Shown piece after piece: positions 36,133 to 46,576 of a stretch of DNA of 64,000 bases. Positions within the stretch are counted from its first letter, which is position 1. Every line of letters starts with the position of its first letter. Where the stretch lies: assembly GCF_024448895.1 (NCBI RefSeq), contig NZ_JAMOIC010000005.1, positions 124,001 to 188,000 of the forward strand. The letters are read 5' to 3'. The notes beneath the pieces are model-generated. The model did not search any database and was not told the origin of the DNA. It saw only the letters and a list, made by a program, of their open reading frames with translations. Origin of the DNA: Stutzerimonas stutzeri. GTDB lineage: Bacteria > Pseudomonadota > Gammaproteobacteria > Pseudomonadales > Pseudomonadaceae. Position numbers and translations under genes: made by a program.

Positions 36133-38454
36133 TTATTTCCTCAGGTTCTTGGCATTGGCAAACAGCGCCGCCATGGCGTTGTTGGCCGGCGCCGGTTTGG
36201 TCTCCGGCTTAGCGGACGCGCGCTCGCCGCGACCCTGTCCGCTGCGGTTGTTGCCGCCGCCGCGCATGTTTTCCGGCTTTTCGCCGGGGGTGTCACTCAT
36301 GCGCATGGACAGGCCGACGCGTTTGCGCGGGATATCCACTTCCATGACCTTTACCTTGACGATGTCGCCGGCCTTGACTACTTCGTAGGGGTCCTTGACG
36401 AACTTCTCCGACAGCGCCGAGATGTGCACCAGGCCATCCTGATGCACGCCGATGTCGACGAAGGCACCGAAGTTGGTCACGTTGGTGACCACACCTTCGA
36501 GCACCATGCCAGGGGTCAGATCGCTCAGCTTTTCCACGCCATCCTGGAACTCGGCCGTTTTGAACTCGGGGCGCGGATCGCGGCCGGGCTTTTCCAGCTC
36601 CTGAAGAATGTCGCTGACGGTGACCAGACCGAAGCTCTCATCAGTGAATTGCTTGGGATCGAGGCGCTTGAGGAAGGCCGAGTCGCCGATCAACGAGCGG
36701 ATATCGCGGCCGGTGTCGGTGGCGATGCGCTTGACCAGCGGGTAGGTCTCGGGGTGCACCGCCGAGGCGTCCAGCGGGTTGCTGCCATTCATCACACGGA
36801 GAAAGCCCGCGGCCTGCTCGAAAGTCTTGTCACCCAGCCGCGGCACCTTTTTCAGCTCGCTGCGCGCCTTGAACGCGCCGTTGGCGTCACGGTAGGCGAC
36901 GATGTTTTGCGCCAGGGTGGTGTTGAGGCCGGAGATGCGCGCCAGCAGCGCCACCGAGGCGGTGTTGACGTCCACGCCGACGGCGTTCACGCAGTCCTCG
37001 ACCACTGCATCCAGCGAGCGTGCCAGCTTGAGCTGGGAAACGTCGTGCTGGTACTGGCCGACGCCGATGGCTTTCGGTTCGATCTTCACCAGTTCGGCCA
37101 ACGGGTCTTGCAGGCGGCGCGCGATGGATACGGCGCCGCGAATCGAAACGTCCAGATCCGGGAATTCCTTGGCGGCCAGTTCCGAGGCCGAGTAAACCGA
37201 AGCGCCGGCTTCGGAGACCATGACCTTGGTCAGCTTGAGGCCTGGTACCTGCTTGATCAGGTCGGCGGCGAGCTTGTCCGTTTCGCGGCTGGCTGTGCCG
37301 TTGCCAATGGCGATCAGGTCTACAGCATGCTTGGCGCAGAGCTTGGCCAGCACGGCCAGTGTGCCGTCCCAGTCGTTGCGAGGTGCATGCGGATAAACGG
37401 TGGCGGTATCGAGCAACTTGCCGGTGGCATCGACCACCGCGACTTTGCAGCCGGTACGCAGGCCCGGGTCGAGGCCCAGGGTAGCGCGTGGGCCAGCGGG
37501 GGCGGCCAGCAGCAGGTCATGCATGTTACGGGCGAAAACGCCGATGGCGTCGTCCTCGGCTTTTTCGCGCAGCTCGCCGAGCAGGTCGGTTTCCAGGTGC
37601 GTGTAGAGCTTTACCTTCCAGGTCCAGCGCACCACTTCGCCGAGCCACTTGTCCGCTGCGCGTCCGCGGTTGGAGATACCGAAGCGCTCGCCGATCATGA
37701 CTTCGCCCGGGTGCATGGTGCCCGGCGCCTCGTCTCCGACCTTCAGGCTGACGCTGAGCACACCTTCGTTGCGACCACGGAAGATCGCCAGTGCGCGGTG
37801 CGACGGGGCGCTCTTGAGCGGCTCGTCATGCTCGAAATAATCACTGAACTTGGCTCCTTCGTGCTCCTTGCCCGGCACCAGGCGCGCACTCAGGGTGGCG
37901 TTGTGGCTGAGGAAGTCGCGCAGCTTGGCCAGCAGGTTGGCATCTTCGGCGAAGCGCTCCATAAGGATGTACTTGGCGCCTTCGAGTACCGCCTTGACGT
38001 CAGCGAAGCCTTTCTCGGCATCGACGAAGCGGGCGGCCTCGCTTTCAGGATTGAGCTCGGGATCGGCAAAGATCGCGTCGGCCAATTCGCCGAGACCGGC
38101 TTCCAGGGCGATCTGGCCCTTGGTACGGCGCTTCTGCTTGTAGGGCAGGTAAAGGTCTTCGAGACGGGTCTTGGTGTCGGCAAGGTCAATCTCGCGCTTC
38201 AGCTCGGGCGTGAGCTTGCCCTGTTCCTCGATACTGGCAAGGATCGACGCGCGACGGTCATCCAGCTCGCGCATATAGCGCAAGCGTTCCTCGAGCATGC
38301 GCAGCTGAGTGTCGTCGAGGCTGCCGGTGACTTCCTTGCGGTATCGGGCGATGAAAGGCACGGTGGAGCCTTCGTCGAGCAGCGCCACGGTGGCGGCAAC
38401 CTGTTGCGGGCGCACGCCCAGTTCTGCGGCGATGCGGGAGTTGATGCTGTCCAT
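36133..38454 (-). CDS. tex: Tex, RNA-binding transcription accessory protein
   Basis: About 773 residues from the ATG at 38454, preceded by AGGTAGG. The open frame continues upstream without support. Order: N-terminal helical domain ([38 protein letters not shown]), a YqgF-like RNase fold ([20 protein letters not shown]), a helix-hairpin-helix pair ([23 protein letters not shown]), a wHTH region, and a C-terminal S1 domain ([31 protein letters not shown]). The tail is Gly/Arg/Lys-rich. It binds nucleic acids and supports transcription; relatives are essential or affect toxin expression. Confidence 0.96.
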   Translation of the reverse strand: MDSINSRIAAELGVRPQQVAATVALLDEGSTVPFIARYRKEVTGSLDDTQLRMLEERLRYMRELDDRRASILASIEEQGKLTPELKREIDLADTKTRLEDLYLPYKQKRRTKGQIALEAGLGELADAIFADPELNPESEAARFVDAEKGFADVKAVLEGAKYILMERFAEDANLLAKLRDFLSHNATLSARLVPGKEHEGAKFSDYFEHDEPLKSAPSHRALAIFRGRNEGVLSVSLKVGDEAPGTMHPGEVMIGERFGISNRGRAADKWLGEVVRWTWKVKLYTHLETDLLGELREKAEDDAIGVFARNMHDLLLAAPAGPRATLGLDPGLRTGCKVAVVDATGKLLDTATVYPHAPRNDWDGTLAVLAKLCAKHAVDLIAIGNGTASRETDKLAADLIKQVPGLKLTKVMVSEAGASVYSASELAAKEFPDLDVSIRGAVSIARRLQDPLAELVKIEPKAIGVGQYQHDVSQLKLARSLDAVVEDCVNAVGVDVNTASVALLARISGLNTTLAQNIVAYRDANGAFKARSELKKVPRLGDKTFEQAAGFLRVMNGSNPLDASAVHPETYPLVKRIATDTGRDIRSLIGDSAFLKRLDPKQFTDESFGLVTVSDILQELEKPGRDPRPEFKTAEFQDGVEKLSDLTPGMVLEGVVTNVTNFGAFVDIGVHQDGLVHISALSEKFVKDPYEVVKAGDIVKVKVMEVDIPRKRVGLSMRMSDTPGEKPENMRGGGNNRSGQGRGERASAKPETKPAPANNAMAALFANAKNLRK

Positions 38455-38683
38455 GAACCTACCTGGGTCAGTCAAACCATGCAGGCCGTGCCTGCGCGAA
38501 AGGGCGCGATTATAAGGGCAGCAGAGCATTTGAGGCCGCAAGCCGGACGAAAAACCCGGGCCAGGCGCACCGACTCATTCTTTTGGCCCTCGGCCAGGCA
38601 CCGCAAAATCTGCTAACAATGGCTGTCAGTTGCGTTTACTTCACTGCGCGCATAATGCGCCGTCGATCATTCCGGGAGTTCTC

Positions 38684-39418
38684 ATGAGCAGCACCGCACC
38701 TGCCAACGAAGGCGAAAAGATCCTGATTGTTGACGATGACGCCCGTCTGCGGCGCTTGCTCGAGCGCTTTCTCGATGAGCAGGGTTACCGCGTTCGGACG
38801 GTGGAAAGTGCCGAGCAGATGGACCGTCTGCTTAGCCGCGAGCTGTTTCATCTCGTAGTGCTGGACCTGATGATGCCGGGCGAGGACGGCCTGTCGGCCT
38901 GTAACCGGCTGCGCACCGGCGGCAATCAGATTCCGATCATCATGCTCACTGCCAAGGGCGACGAGGCGAGCCGGATTCAGGGACTGGAGCAGGGCGCCGA
39001 CGATTATCTGGCCAAGCCCTTCAACCCTCGTGAGTTGCTGGCGCGGATTCGTGCGGTGCTTCGCCGTCAGGCGCCACAGGTGCCAGGCGCGCCGGGCAGC
39101 GAAGACGAGACCGTCACCTTTGGTGACTACGAATTGTTCCTCGGCACCCGTGAGCTGAAGAAGGGCGATCAGGTGCACATGCTCACCACCGGTGAATTCG
39201 CCGTGCTCAAGGCGCTGGTGCAGCACGCTCGCGAGCCACTGACCCGCGACAAGCTGATGAACCTGGCCCGCGGTCGCGAGTGGGATGCGCTCGAACGTTC
39301 CATCGATGTGCAGATTTCCCGCCTGCGCCGGCTGATCGAGCCGGACCCATCCAAGCCGCGTTATATCCAGACCGTTTGGGGCGTTGGCTATGTGTTCGTG
39401 CCCGATGGCAACAAATAG
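38684..39418 (+). CDS. ompR: Osmolarity response regulator OmpR
   Basis: About 244 residues from the ATG at 38684, with GGGAG just upstream. The receiver has the acidic pair in ILIVDDDARLRRLLERF, phospho-acceptor Asp in VVLDLMMPGEDG, and conserved LTAKG and YLAKPF. The winged-helix effector ends RSIDVQISRLRRLIEPDPSKPRYIQTVWGVGYVF, the OmpR signature. It controls porin and envelope genes with EnvZ. The partner gene follows, but after an unusually long gap with a REP. It is divergent from tex, with 229 bp between starts. Confidence 0.95.
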   Translation: MSSTAPANEGEKILIVDDDARLRRLLERFLDEQGYRVRTVESAEQMDRLLSRELFHLVVLDLMMPGEDGLSACNRLRTGGNQIPIIMLTAKGDEASRIQGLEQGADDYLAKPFNPRELLARIRAVLRRQAPQVPGAPGSEDETVTFGDYELFLGTRELKKGDQVHMLTTGEFAVLKALVQHAREPLTRDKLMNLARGREWDALERSIDVQISRLRRLIEPDPSKPRYIQTVWGVGYVFVPDGNK

Positions 39419-39523
39419 CAGCCGGCTCATGCTGGCGGCGCTGAGCCCGATTGGGGTGCAGTGCTTTTCTCAGGCTGCAACACTGGATGGCTTGCGGATC
39501 ACGTTGTGAGTCATCAGTCTCCC

Positions 39524-39588
39524 AGGGTGGGCTTTAGCCCACCACCCTTGTCCGACTCGGTTGGCTAAAGCGAAGCAGCGTCCGACCC
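39524..39588. repeat. REP element inside the ompR-envZ gap
   Basis: AGGGTGGGCTTTAGCCCACC at 39524-39543 with a degenerate inverted partner GGTTGGCTAAAGCG...GTCCGACCC ending near 39588. It shares the core of the two other REP pairs in the window. It lies within the ~240 bases between the ompR stop and the likely envZ start. Confidence 0.72.
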
Positions 39589-39658
39589 AGTCTTCACTGT
39601 GAAACCCCACATCGCTGGCCTCTTGGTCCAGCCTCCCGCGGTCAAAATCGGCTTGTTT

Positions 39659-40993
39659 ATGAAAACCCCGCTCTGGTTCCCGCAAAGCTTCTTCGCCCGC
39701 ACCCTTTGGATGGTGCTGATCGTCGTCCTCTTCTCCAAGGTACTGATGCTGGTGTACCTGATGATGAACGAGGACGTCATGGTCGATCGGCAGTACAGCC
39801 ACGGCGCCGCGTTGACGCTTCGCGCTTACTGGGCGGCTGACGAGCAGAACCGCGAACGTATTGCCGAGGCTGCCGGGGTGCAGCGGGTTAGCGCGGAGGA
39901 TGTGCCGCCGAGCGAATATCACTGGCCTTACACGGAGATCTTCCAGCGGCAGATGCAGACGGAACTCGGTGAGGGTACGGAGGTGCGGGTGCGCATTCAG
40001 CCTGACACGGCGATCTGGGTGCGTGCACCGCGCCTCGGACCTGACTGGCTGCAGGTGCCGCTGTACGCCTACCCGCTGCGCGGACAGCGGATCTGGAGCG
40101 TGCTCGGCTGGTTCCTCGGCATCGGTTTGTTGTCCACTGCGGCGGCCTGGATTTTCGTCAGCCAGCTCAACCTGCCACTCAAGCGACTTGTCTATGCGGC
40201 GCGGCAGATCGGCAAGGGCCGCAGCGTGCGGCTGCCCATCAGCGATACACCGAGCGAAATGACCGAGGTCTACCGTGCCTTCAATCAGATGGCCGAGGAC
40301 GTCGAACAGGCCGGACGCGAGCGGGAGCTGATGCTGGCAGGTGTCTCTCACGACCTGCGCACCCCGCTGACCCGCCTGCGGCTGTCGCTCGAACTGATGT
40401 CCAGCGATGCCGAACTCACCGAAGACATGGTTCGTGATATCGAGGACATGAATGCCATCCTCGACCAGTTTCTCGCCTTCGTTCGCGACGGCAGCGACGA
40501 GCCGGTGGAGAGCGTCGACCTCGGCGAGCTGGTTCGTGAAGTCGTCGCGCCCTATAACCAGTACGGCGACACTGTGCGGTTGTGCGTCGAGCCGATGCCA
40601 GAGCTGGCGTTGCGACGCGTGTCGATCAAGCGTTTGCTGGTCAACCTGATCGAGAATGCGCTGCGTTATGGCGGCCATGGTGTCGAGGTCGCAGCCTATG
40701 TGTCCGGAGACAGCAGTGCGCCCTATGTGGCGTTGAGCGTGCTGGATCGAGGAGCGGGGATCGATCCGAGCGAGCTGGGGGAGATATTCAATCCGTTTAT
40801 CCGTGGCGACCGCGCCCGCGGTGGGCAGGGCGCTGGACTGGGATTGGCGATCGTCAAACGTATCGCTTCGCAGCACGGCGGGGTGGTGGAGCTGCGCAAT
40901 CGTGATGGTGGCGGGCTGGAGGCCAGGGTCAGCTTGCCGCTGGGTCTGCTGCTACCGCGTGCGGCGGTGCAGCAGAACGGAACGAAACACTGA
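39659..40993 (+). CDS. envZ: Osmosensor histidine kinase EnvZ
   Basis: About 444 residues if it starts at the ATG at 39659 (MKTPLWFPQSFFARTLWMVL). A GTG at 39599 is in frame. Neither has a clear Shine-Dalgarno. It has one N-terminal membrane segment, a short periplasmic domain, a second segment (~150-170), a HAMP domain (LNLPLKRLVYAARQIGKG), HisKA with AGVSHDLRTPLTRLRLSLELM, and HATPase_c (NLIENALRYGG, GLGLAIVKRIASQHGG). It phosphorylates OmpR. The 240-bp spacing to ompR is longer than usual, so its expression may be partly uncoupled. Confidence 0.93.
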   Translation: MKTPLWFPQSFFARTLWMVLIVVLFSKVLMLVYLMMNEDVMVDRQYSHGAALTLRAYWAADEQNRERIAEAAGVQRVSAEDVPPSEYHWPYTEIFQRQMQTELGEGTEVRVRIQPDTAIWVRAPRLGPDWLQVPLYAYPLRGQRIWSVLGWFLGIGLLSTAAAWIFVSQLNLPLKRLVYAARQIGKGRSVRLPISDTPSEMTEVYRAFNQMAEDVEQAGRERELMLAGVSHDLRTPLTRLRLSLELMSSDAELTEDMVRDIEDMNAILDQFLAFVRDGSDEPVESVDLGELVREVVAPYNQYGDTVRLCVEPMPELALRRVSIKRLLVNLIENALRYGGHGVEVAAYVSGDSSAPYVALSVLDRGAGIDPSELGEIFNPFIRGDRARGGQGAGLGLAIVKRIASQHGGVVELRNRDGGGLEARVSLPLGLLLPRAAVQQNGTKH

Positions 40994-41023
40994 GGGGCGT
41001 TGCTGCGCTTCGCAGGGCGCCAC

Positions 41024-41929
41024 TCAACCCTTGCCTTTGGTCCGTGTCAGGTGGGGGCCGGCGTTCTTTTCCAGGTACTGGATGATCAGCCCGGCAACGT
41101 CCTTGCCAGTGGTTTCCTCGATGCCCGCCAAGCCCGGCGAGGAATTCACTTCCATCACCAGCGGGCCGTGGTTGGAGCGCAGGATATCGACGCCGGCCAC
41201 GCTGAGGCCCATTACCTTGGCCGCGCGGATGGCGGTCATGCGTTCTTCCGGGGTGATCTTGATCAGGCTGGCGGTGCCGCCGCGGTGCAGGTTGGAACGG
41301 AATTCGCCGGGCTTGGCCTGGCGCTTCATGGCGGCGATCACCTTGTCGCCGACAACGAAGCAGCGGATGTCCGCGCCGCCGGCTTCCTTGATGTATTCCT
41401 GAACCATGATGTCCTGCTTGAGGCCCATGAAGGCCTCGATCACCGACTCGGCCGCCGTGGCGGTTTCGCACATGACCACGCCGATTCCCTGGGTGCCTTC
41501 GAGCACCTTGATCACCAGTGGTGCGCCGTTGACCATCTGGATCAGGTCGGCGATGTCATCCGGTGAGTGCGCAAAGCCGGTCACCGGCAGGCCGATGCCG
41601 CGACGCGAGAGCAATTGCAAAGAGCGCAACTTGTCGCGCGAACGGGCGATCGCCACTGATTCGTTAAGCGGGAAAACACCCTGCATCTCGAACTGGCGCA
41701 GCACGGCGCAGCCATAAAAAGTGACCGAGGCGCCGATCCGCGGAATCACCGCATCGAAGCCCTCGAGCGGACGGCCGCGGTAGTGAATCTGTGGCTTGTG
41801 GCTGGCGATGTTCATGTACGCGCGCAGGGTATCGATTACCACGACCTCATGGCCGCGTTGCTGGCCAGCCTCCACAAGGCGGCGGGTCGAATATAAACGA
41901 GGGTTGCGCGACAGCACGGCGATTTTCAT
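41024..41929 (-). CDS. rimK: Ribosomal protein S6 / peptide glutamate ligase RimK
   Basis: 301 residues, the standard RimK length, beginning [22 protein letters not shown]. It is an ATP-grasp ligase: GINxxx-like N-domain [16 protein letters not shown]-site [32 protein letters not shown], and the metal-binding [14 protein letters not shown]. It adds glutamates to the C-terminus of ribosomal protein S6 in relatives and tunes the proteome. Its ATG overlaps the TGA of the upstream protease-like gene as ATGA. It is convergent with envZ. Confidence 0.95.
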   Translation of the reverse strand: MKIAVLSRNPRLYSTRRLVEAGQQRGHEVVVIDTLRAYMNIASHKPQIHYRGRPLEGFDAVIPRIGASVTFYGCAVLRQFEMQGVFPLNESVAIARSRDKLRSLQLLSRRGIGLPVTGFAHSPDDIADLIQMVNGAPLVIKVLEGTQGIGVVMCETATAAESVIEAFMGLKQDIMVQEYIKEAGGADIRCFVVGDKVIAAMKRQAKPGEFRSNLHRGGTASLIKITPEERMTAIRAAKVMGLSVAGVDILRSNHGPLVMEVNSSPGLAGIEETTGKDVAGLIIQYLEKNAGPHLTRTKGKG

Positions 41930-42393
41930 TGGGCACCGGGAGAGGTAAGGGTCTGGGGTTTTTCCTGCACGTAAGTGCGTGCAGGGTCGACCAGCCATTT
42001 GCCGTCCATCAAGGCTTTTGACCCAAGCAGGAGGCGATAGCGCATGGTCTTGCGGCAGGTAAGGGTAAATTCCACGGGCCATAGATGATCGCCCAGCGCG
42101 AGCAGCGTTCGGACGACGTAGCGAGTTTGCACGTGCCCGTTGGAGCTCTTGATGATTTTGCGGGTGACCAGCGGCGCTTCGCAGCGGTGACGACGCTGCA
42201 CCAGGGTGCCCAGATGAGCAGTGAATCGAACCCAGCGCTTGCCTTCGCGTTCGAATTCGCTGATGTCTGTGGCATGCAGGGCCGAGGTGCTGGCGCCAGT
42301 ATCGATCTTCGCGCGCAGACCGACCACGCCGAGCTCAGGCAAGGCGATCCATTCGCGCAAACCGATGATTGTCTGGAGGTCGGGATTGTTCAA
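41926..42393 (-). CDS. rimB: Retropepsin-like ATP-dependent zinc protease family protein (RimB-like)
   Basis: About 155 residues from a TTG at 42393 (start uncertain). The frame is open further upstream into the divergent hslR start, with an ATG only at 42549. The core [16 protein letters not shown] holds the DTGA aspartyl-protease motif, followed by [28 protein letters not shown] and [13 protein letters not shown]. This is the DUF785 family. In other pseudomonads the equivalent RimB works with RimK on S6 glutamylation. Translational coupling to rimK supports that role here. Confidence 0.85.
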   Translation of the reverse strand: MNNPDLQTIIGLREWIALPELGVVGLRAKIDTGASTSALHATDISEFEREGKRWVRFTAHLGTLVQRRHRCEAPLVTRKIIKSSNGHVQTRYVVRTLLALGDHLWPVEFTLTCRKTMRYRLLLGSKALMDGKWLVDPARTYVQEKPQTLTSPGAQ

Positions 42394-42494
42394 AAAGCGT
42401 ATCCAGTAGATTTCCGCGCATTCTAGACAGGGCGCATGACAACCGCACCCGTCTTGTGACCCTATGACAACGTAACGACAAACAGAGTTGAACA

Positions 42495-42890
42495 ATGAGC
42501 GAGAAAGACGACGGCAAGGTCCGTTTGGACAAGTGGTTATGGGCGGCACGGTTCTTTAAGACACGGGCCCTGGCAAAGGCGGCCATCGAGGGCGGCAAGG
42601 TTCACTGCCGCGGCGAGCGGTGCAAGCCGAGCAAGGAGCCCAAGATTGGCGAAGAGCTGGTGATTAGGCTCGGCTTCGATGAGCGCACCGTGGTCATCCA
42701 GGCGCTGTCAGCGGTACGCAAGGGCGCGCCGGAAGCACAGCTGCTCTATTCCGAAACCGCCGAAAGCCTGGTTCGCCGCGAAAACGCCGCAGCCATGCGT
42801 AAGTCCGGCAGCCTGGGCGTGGAAACCGATGGCAAGCCGAGCAAGAAGCAACGTCGCGCCTTGCAGCGCTTTCGCTCGGACGCAGGTTGA
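42495..42890 (+). CDS. hslR: Heat-shock protein 15, S4 RNA-binding
   Basis: 131 residues. The S4 domain starts VRLDKWLWAARFFKTRALAKAAIEGGKVHCRGERCKPS, followed by PKIGEELVIRL. A basic C-terminal tail (KPSKKQRRALQRFRSD) is typical of Hsp15. In relatives it binds 50S subunits carrying stalled nascent chains. The start ATG shows only a weak upstream purine stretch. It lies 127 bp before hslO on the same strand, the conserved pairing in gamma-proteobacteria. Confidence 0.94.
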   Translation: MSEKDDGKVRLDKWLWAARFFKTRALAKAAIEGGKVHCRGERCKPSKEPKIGEELVIRLGFDERTVVIQALSAVRKGAPEAQLLYSETAESLVRRENAAAMRKSGSLGVETDGKPSKKQRRALQRFRSDAG

Positions 42891-43017
42891 ATGCCGCCGG
42901 TTGGACGGTCGCCACTTTCGCCCTAGAATGCGGTCCCTTCTCTCAGGCGCCGGTAAAGACGCAAAGGCTCGCCGAGTCTCGCATCCCTTACCGCTCTGAT
43001 CGCCACCTGCTCTGGTC

Positions 43018-43917
43018 ATGCCCATGCTCGATTCCGATTACACCCAGCGTTTCCTTTTCGATGACACCGACGTGCGCGGCGAGTGGGTCGGGCTTGAACG
43101 CAGCTACGCCGAGGTGCTGGCCAAGCACAATTATCCGGAGCCGGTCGCTCAACTGCTCGGTGAACTCCTCGCGGCAGCTGCCTTGCTGGTCGGCACCCTG
43201 AAGTTCGACGGCTTGATGGTGCTGCAGGCGCGTTCTTCCGGCGCGGTGCCGCTGCTGATGGTCGAATGTTCCAGCGACCGGGAAGTCCGCGGAATTGCCC
43301 GTTATGACGAGTCGCTGCTGTCCGCTGATGCGACCTTTTCGGAGCTGATGCCCGACGGCGTCCTGGCGATGACCATCGACCCGGCCAACGGGCAGCGTTA
43401 TCAGGGCATCGTTGCGCTGGATGGCGTGACCTTGGCCGATAGCCTGTCCAACTATTTCGCCTCCTCCGAGCAATTGCCGACGCGCTTCTGGCTCGCTGCC
43501 GACGGCCGTCGTGCCTGCGGCATGTTGCTGCAGCAGCTCCCGGCCGATCGCATCCGTGACGGCGAAGAGCGCGAAGCCAGCTGGCAGCACCTGCGCACCC
43601 TGGCCGATACCTTGTCCGCCGAGGAGTTGCTCGGTCTCGACACCCAGACGGTACTGCATCGCCTCTATCACGAAGAGCAGGTTCGCCTGTTCGAGCCACG
43701 CGCAATCGTGTTCCGCTGCAGTTGCTCACGTGAGCGCTCGGCCAACGCGGTGATCAGCCTTGGTCACCAGGATGCTGAGCAGCTATTGGCAGAGCAGGGC
43801 GGGGCCATCACCATCGATTGCCAGTTTTGCAACCACAGCTACCGCTTCGACGCGGCCGATATTGCCCAGCTGTTCGCTGGCGCCGGAACCGCAGGACCCT
43901 CCGGCACGCGCCATTAA
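43018..43917 (+). CDS. hslO: Redox-regulated chaperone Hsp33
   Basis: 299 residues (or 297 from a second ATG). The N-terminal chaperone core reads [21 protein letters not shown], with later [15 protein letters not shown]. The C-terminal redox switch has the four zinc cysteines Cys234, Cys236 (CSC), Cys268 and Cys271 (CQFC), all present. On oxidation it releases zinc and holds unfolding proteins. It follows hslR. No clear promoter was identified in the 127-bp gap. Confidence 0.95.
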   Translation: MPMLDSDYTQRFLFDDTDVRGEWVGLERSYAEVLAKHNYPEPVAQLLGELLAAAALLVGTLKFDGLMVLQARSSGAVPLLMVECSSDREVRGIARYDESLLSADATFSELMPDGVLAMTIDPANGQRYQGIVALDGVTLADSLSNYFASSEQLPTRFWLAADGRRACGMLLQQLPADRIRDGEEREASWQHLRTLADTLSAEELLGLDTQTVLHRLYHEEQVRLFEPRAIVFRCSCSRERSANAVISLGHQDAEQLLAEQGGAITIDCQFCNHSYRFDAADIAQLFAGAGTAGPSGTRH

Positions 43918-44007
43918 AAGGGAGGGGGCGTAGAACCTTTTCGCCATTACGCCCTCATACCCAGCGCAGCGTCATTTCTGTCATAATCGCGCGCACTTTT
44001 TTTCGGT

Positions 44008-44031
44008 GTAGTCCACTGTTCCGTGGGCTAC
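44008..44031 (+). promoter_or_regulatory. Leader hairpin upstream of pckA
   Basis: Nine-base-pair stem GTAGTCCAC / GTGGGCTAC (one G-T pair) with loop TGTTCC, 41 bases before the pckA ATG. A CATAAT -10-like box lies at 43982-43987, so the hairpin would be at the 5' end of the mRNA. No riboswitch class is recognised. Confidence 0.4.
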
Positions 44032-44071
44032 AACAGCATGGAGGATTCGGCCCAAGGCCGACGGGAAACTC

Positions 44072-45613
44072 ATGACGCAAGCCACTAACGCCGTGTACAT
44101 CGATATCAGCACCGCTCAACTGATTGAAGAAGCCATCCAGCGCGGTGAGGGTGAATTGGCCGCCAATGGCGCGCTCGTCGTGAAAACCGGCCATCGGACC
44201 GGTCGTTCGCCAGCTGATCGCTTCATCGTCGAAGAGCCCAGCACCAAGGATTCCATTGCGTGGGGCCCGATCAACCGTCCGTTCCCCGCCGACAAGTTCG
44301 ACGCCCTGTGGGATCGCGTCGAGGCCTTCAACAAGGCTCAGGATCACTTCGTTTCCCACGTTCATGTAGGTTCTTCCGAAGGCCACTACCTGCCAGTCAA
44401 GATGTCCACCGCGACGGCTTGGCAGAACCTCTTCGGTCGCCAGTTGTTCATCAATCCCGAGCAGTACAACCCAGCCGGGAAAGACGAATGGCAAGTGCTT
44501 AACGTTGCCAACTTCGAATGCTCACCTGAGCGCGACGGCACCAATTCCGACGGTTGCGTGATCATCAACTTCGCCCAGAAGAAGGTCCTGATCGCGGGCA
44601 TGCGTTACGCCGGTGAAATGAAGAAGGCCATGTTCTCAGTGCAGAACTACCTGCTGCCGGAAGTGGACGTGCTGCCGATGCACTGCGCGGCGAACATTGG
44701 CGATGATGGCGATGTCACCCTGTTCTTCGGTCTGTCCGGCACCGGCAAGACCACCCTCTCGGCCGACGAGTCACGCCACCTGATCGGCGACGACGAGCAC
44801 GGTTGGGGCACCGGCGTGGTGTTCAACATTGAAGGCGGTTGCTACGCCAAGTGCATCGACCTGTCCGAGAAGAACGAGCCGGTAATCTGGAAAGCCATCC
44901 AGTTCGGGACCGTGCTGGAAAACGTCGTACTCAACGACGAGCGCGTCGCTGATTACACCGACGATAGCCTGACCCAGAACAGCCGCGCCGCTTACCCGCT
45001 GGAGTACGTTGAGAAGCGCTCCGAGAAGAACCTCGGTGGCGAGCCGAACGCGGTGATCTTCCTGACCTGCGACCTGACCGGCGTTCTACCGCCCGTCTCG
45101 ATCCTCAATGAAGAGCAGGCGGCCTACCACTTCCTTTCTGGCTACACCGCGCTGGTCGGCTCCACCGAAATGGGCTCGGGCAGCGGCATCAAGTCGACCT
45201 TTTCCACCTGCTTCGGCGCGCCATTTTTCCCGCGTCCGGCCGGTGTCTACGCCGAGCTGCTGATCAAACGCATCCAAGCGTTCGGCTCCAAGGTCTATCT
45301 GGTCAACACCGGCTGGACTGGCGGTGGTTACGGTGTCGGCAAGCGTTTCAACATCCCGACCACCCGTGCGGTGATTGCAGCGATCCAGAGCGGCGCGCTG
45401 ATCGGTGCCGAAACCGAGCACCTGCCGATCATCAACCTCGACGTGCCGAAGGCCGTTGCCGGTGTCGACACCCAGCTGCTCAACCCGCGCAACACCTGGT
45501 CCGACGGCAACGCCTACGACGAAGCGGCGAAGGAGCTGGCGAACAAGTTCATCGAGAACTTCAAGAAGTTCGACGTCTCCGACGCCATCAAGGCCGCTGG
45601 CCCGCAGCTGTAA
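44072..45613 (+). CDS. pckA: Phosphoenolpyruvate carboxykinase (ATP)
   Basis: 513 residues, the usual length. Signatures: [21 protein letters not shown] near the N-terminus, FMCANIG-like [21 protein letters not shown], and P-loop GLSGTGKT (220-227) followed by [32 protein letters not shown] and [14 protein letters not shown] complete the active site. It converts oxaloacetate to phosphoenolpyruvate with ATP in gluconeogenesis. GGGA lies a few bases before the ATG, and an intrinsic terminator follows the stop. All active-site motifs look intact. Confidence 0.97.
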   Translation: MTQATNAVYIDISTAQLIEEAIQRGEGELAANGALVVKTGHRTGRSPADRFIVEEPSTKDSIAWGPINRPFPADKFDALWDRVEAFNKAQDHFVSHVHVGSSEGHYLPVKMSTATAWQNLFGRQLFINPEQYNPAGKDEWQVLNVANFECSPERDGTNSDGCVIINFAQKKVLIAGMRYAGEMKKAMFSVQNYLLPEVDVLPMHCAANIGDDGDVTLFFGLSGTGKTTLSADESRHLIGDDEHGWGTGVVFNIEGGCYAKCIDLSEKNEPVIWKAIQFGTVLENVVLNDERVADYTDDSLTQNSRAAYPLEYVEKRSEKNLGGEPNAVIFLTCDLTGVLPPVSILNEEQAAYHFLSGYTALVGSTEMGSGSGIKSTFSTCFGAPFFPRPAGVYAELLIKRIQAFGSKVYLVNTGWTGGGYGVGKRFNIPTTRAVIAAIQSGALIGAETEHLPIINLDVPKAVAGVDTQLLNPRNTWSDGNAYDEAAKELANKFIENFKKFDVSDAIKAAGPQL

Positions 45614-45635
45614 ATCGCAGCGCATCAGCCTGACA

Positions 45636-45662
45636 AAAAGCCGCCCTCGGGCGGCTTTTTCG
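45636..45662 (+). terminator. Rho-independent terminator of pckA
   Basis: AGCCGCC-CTC-GGGCGGCT hairpin followed by five T, 23 bases after the pckA stop. Confidence 0.9.
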
Positions 45663-45884
45663 TGGGCGCTCATATGAGTCGAACAGGCTTGGTAGATGGA
45701 AGAAACCGCGCTCTGTTGCGCCTGCAAGCGTCGGCACCCTTCCGCCGCCTGAGGCCCGCTTTCGTGGGACTAGGACCTCCACAGATCGGGCGAGCCGATA
45801 GATTCCATCAGCCGAGGCGGATGGATTCGATGGATGCCCGGGCATAGCATAGCGGCCACGTTTACACCCCATTGGAGCTACGCC

Positions 45885-46487
45885 ATGCAGATCGAAGAAG
45901 CCATCCAGACTCGTCGCGCCGTCAAAGCCTACGACGCCAGCTTTCAACTCAGCCGTGAAGAAAAGGACGAACTGCTGCAGATAGCATTGCTCGCGCCGTC
46001 TGCCTTCAACCTGCAGCACGTACGTTTCGTCGAAGTCAGCGACCCGGCACTGCGCGCGCAGATCCGCGAGGTGGGCTGGAACCAGGCACAAATGACCGAC
46101 GCCTCGATGCTGGTGGTGGTCTGCGCGCAGCTCGACAGCTGGGAAAAGAATGTCCGCCGCGTTTGGGAAGGCGCGCCGAGCGAAGTGCAGGATTACATGG
46201 CCGGCGCCATCGACAACTACTACCGCGGCAAGCCGCAGGTGCAGCGTGACGAGGCCATGCGCAGCTGTGGTCTGATGGCGCAGACGCTGATGCTGGCCGC
46301 GCGTGGGAAAGGGCTGGACTCGTGCCCTATGGACGGTTTCGACTTCGACGCGGTGGCCAAGCTGATCAACCTGCCGGACAACCACGTCATCGCCATGATG
46401 GTCGCTGTGGGCAAGCGAGCGGCTGACCCCAAGCCGCGCATTGGCAAGCTTCCGCTGGAAGAGGTCATCATTCGCGATCGTTTCTGA
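45885..46487 (+). CDS. NAD(P)H-dependent nitroreductase-family oxidoreductase
   Basis: 200 residues from the ATG at 45885, with GGAG eight bases upstream. It starts IEEAIQTRRAVKAYD with PSAFNLQHVRFVEV, the FMN-phosphate-binding opening of the nitroreductase family. LAARGKGLDSCPMDGFD and VGKRAADPKPRIGKLPLEEVI close the domain. It is a soluble flavoenzyme acting on an unknown substrate. It is monocistronic, between pckA and a convergent DUF2790 gene. Confidence 0.88.
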   Translation: MQIEEAIQTRRAVKAYDASFQLSREEKDELLQIALLAPSAFNLQHVRFVEVSDPALRAQIREVGWNQAQMTDASMLVVVCAQLDSWEKNVRRVWEGAPSEVQDYMAGAIDNYYRGKPQVQRDEAMRSCGLMAQTLMLAARGKGLDSCPMDGFDFDAVAKLINLPDNHVIAMMVAVGKRAADPKPRIGKLPLEEVIIRDRF

Positions 46488-46523
46488 TTGCCCTGGGCAA
46501 ATCCACGCCCCACTGAAGAAGTG

Positions 46524-46551
46524 CGCCGATCGGCCTGAAGGCGGATCGGCG
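46524..46551. terminator. Hairpin between convergent nitroreductase and DUF2790 genes
   Basis: Perfect 8-bp arms CGCCGATC / GATCGGCG around a 12-base loop. The T-content after it is modest, so terminator function is likely but not certain. Confidence 0.5.
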
Positions 46552-46576
46552 GTTGCTTGTCTCGAACTTCTGCTGC

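Noticed and set aside
35890-38616. 908-codon open frame on the plus strand
   Set aside because: It is antisense to tex, which has full family motifs. High GC makes long mirrored frames common; no motifs are recognised in the antisense product.
45662-45847. 61-codon plus-strand frame after pckA
   Set aside because: No ribosome site, no motif, and it starts inside the region following the pckA terminator.
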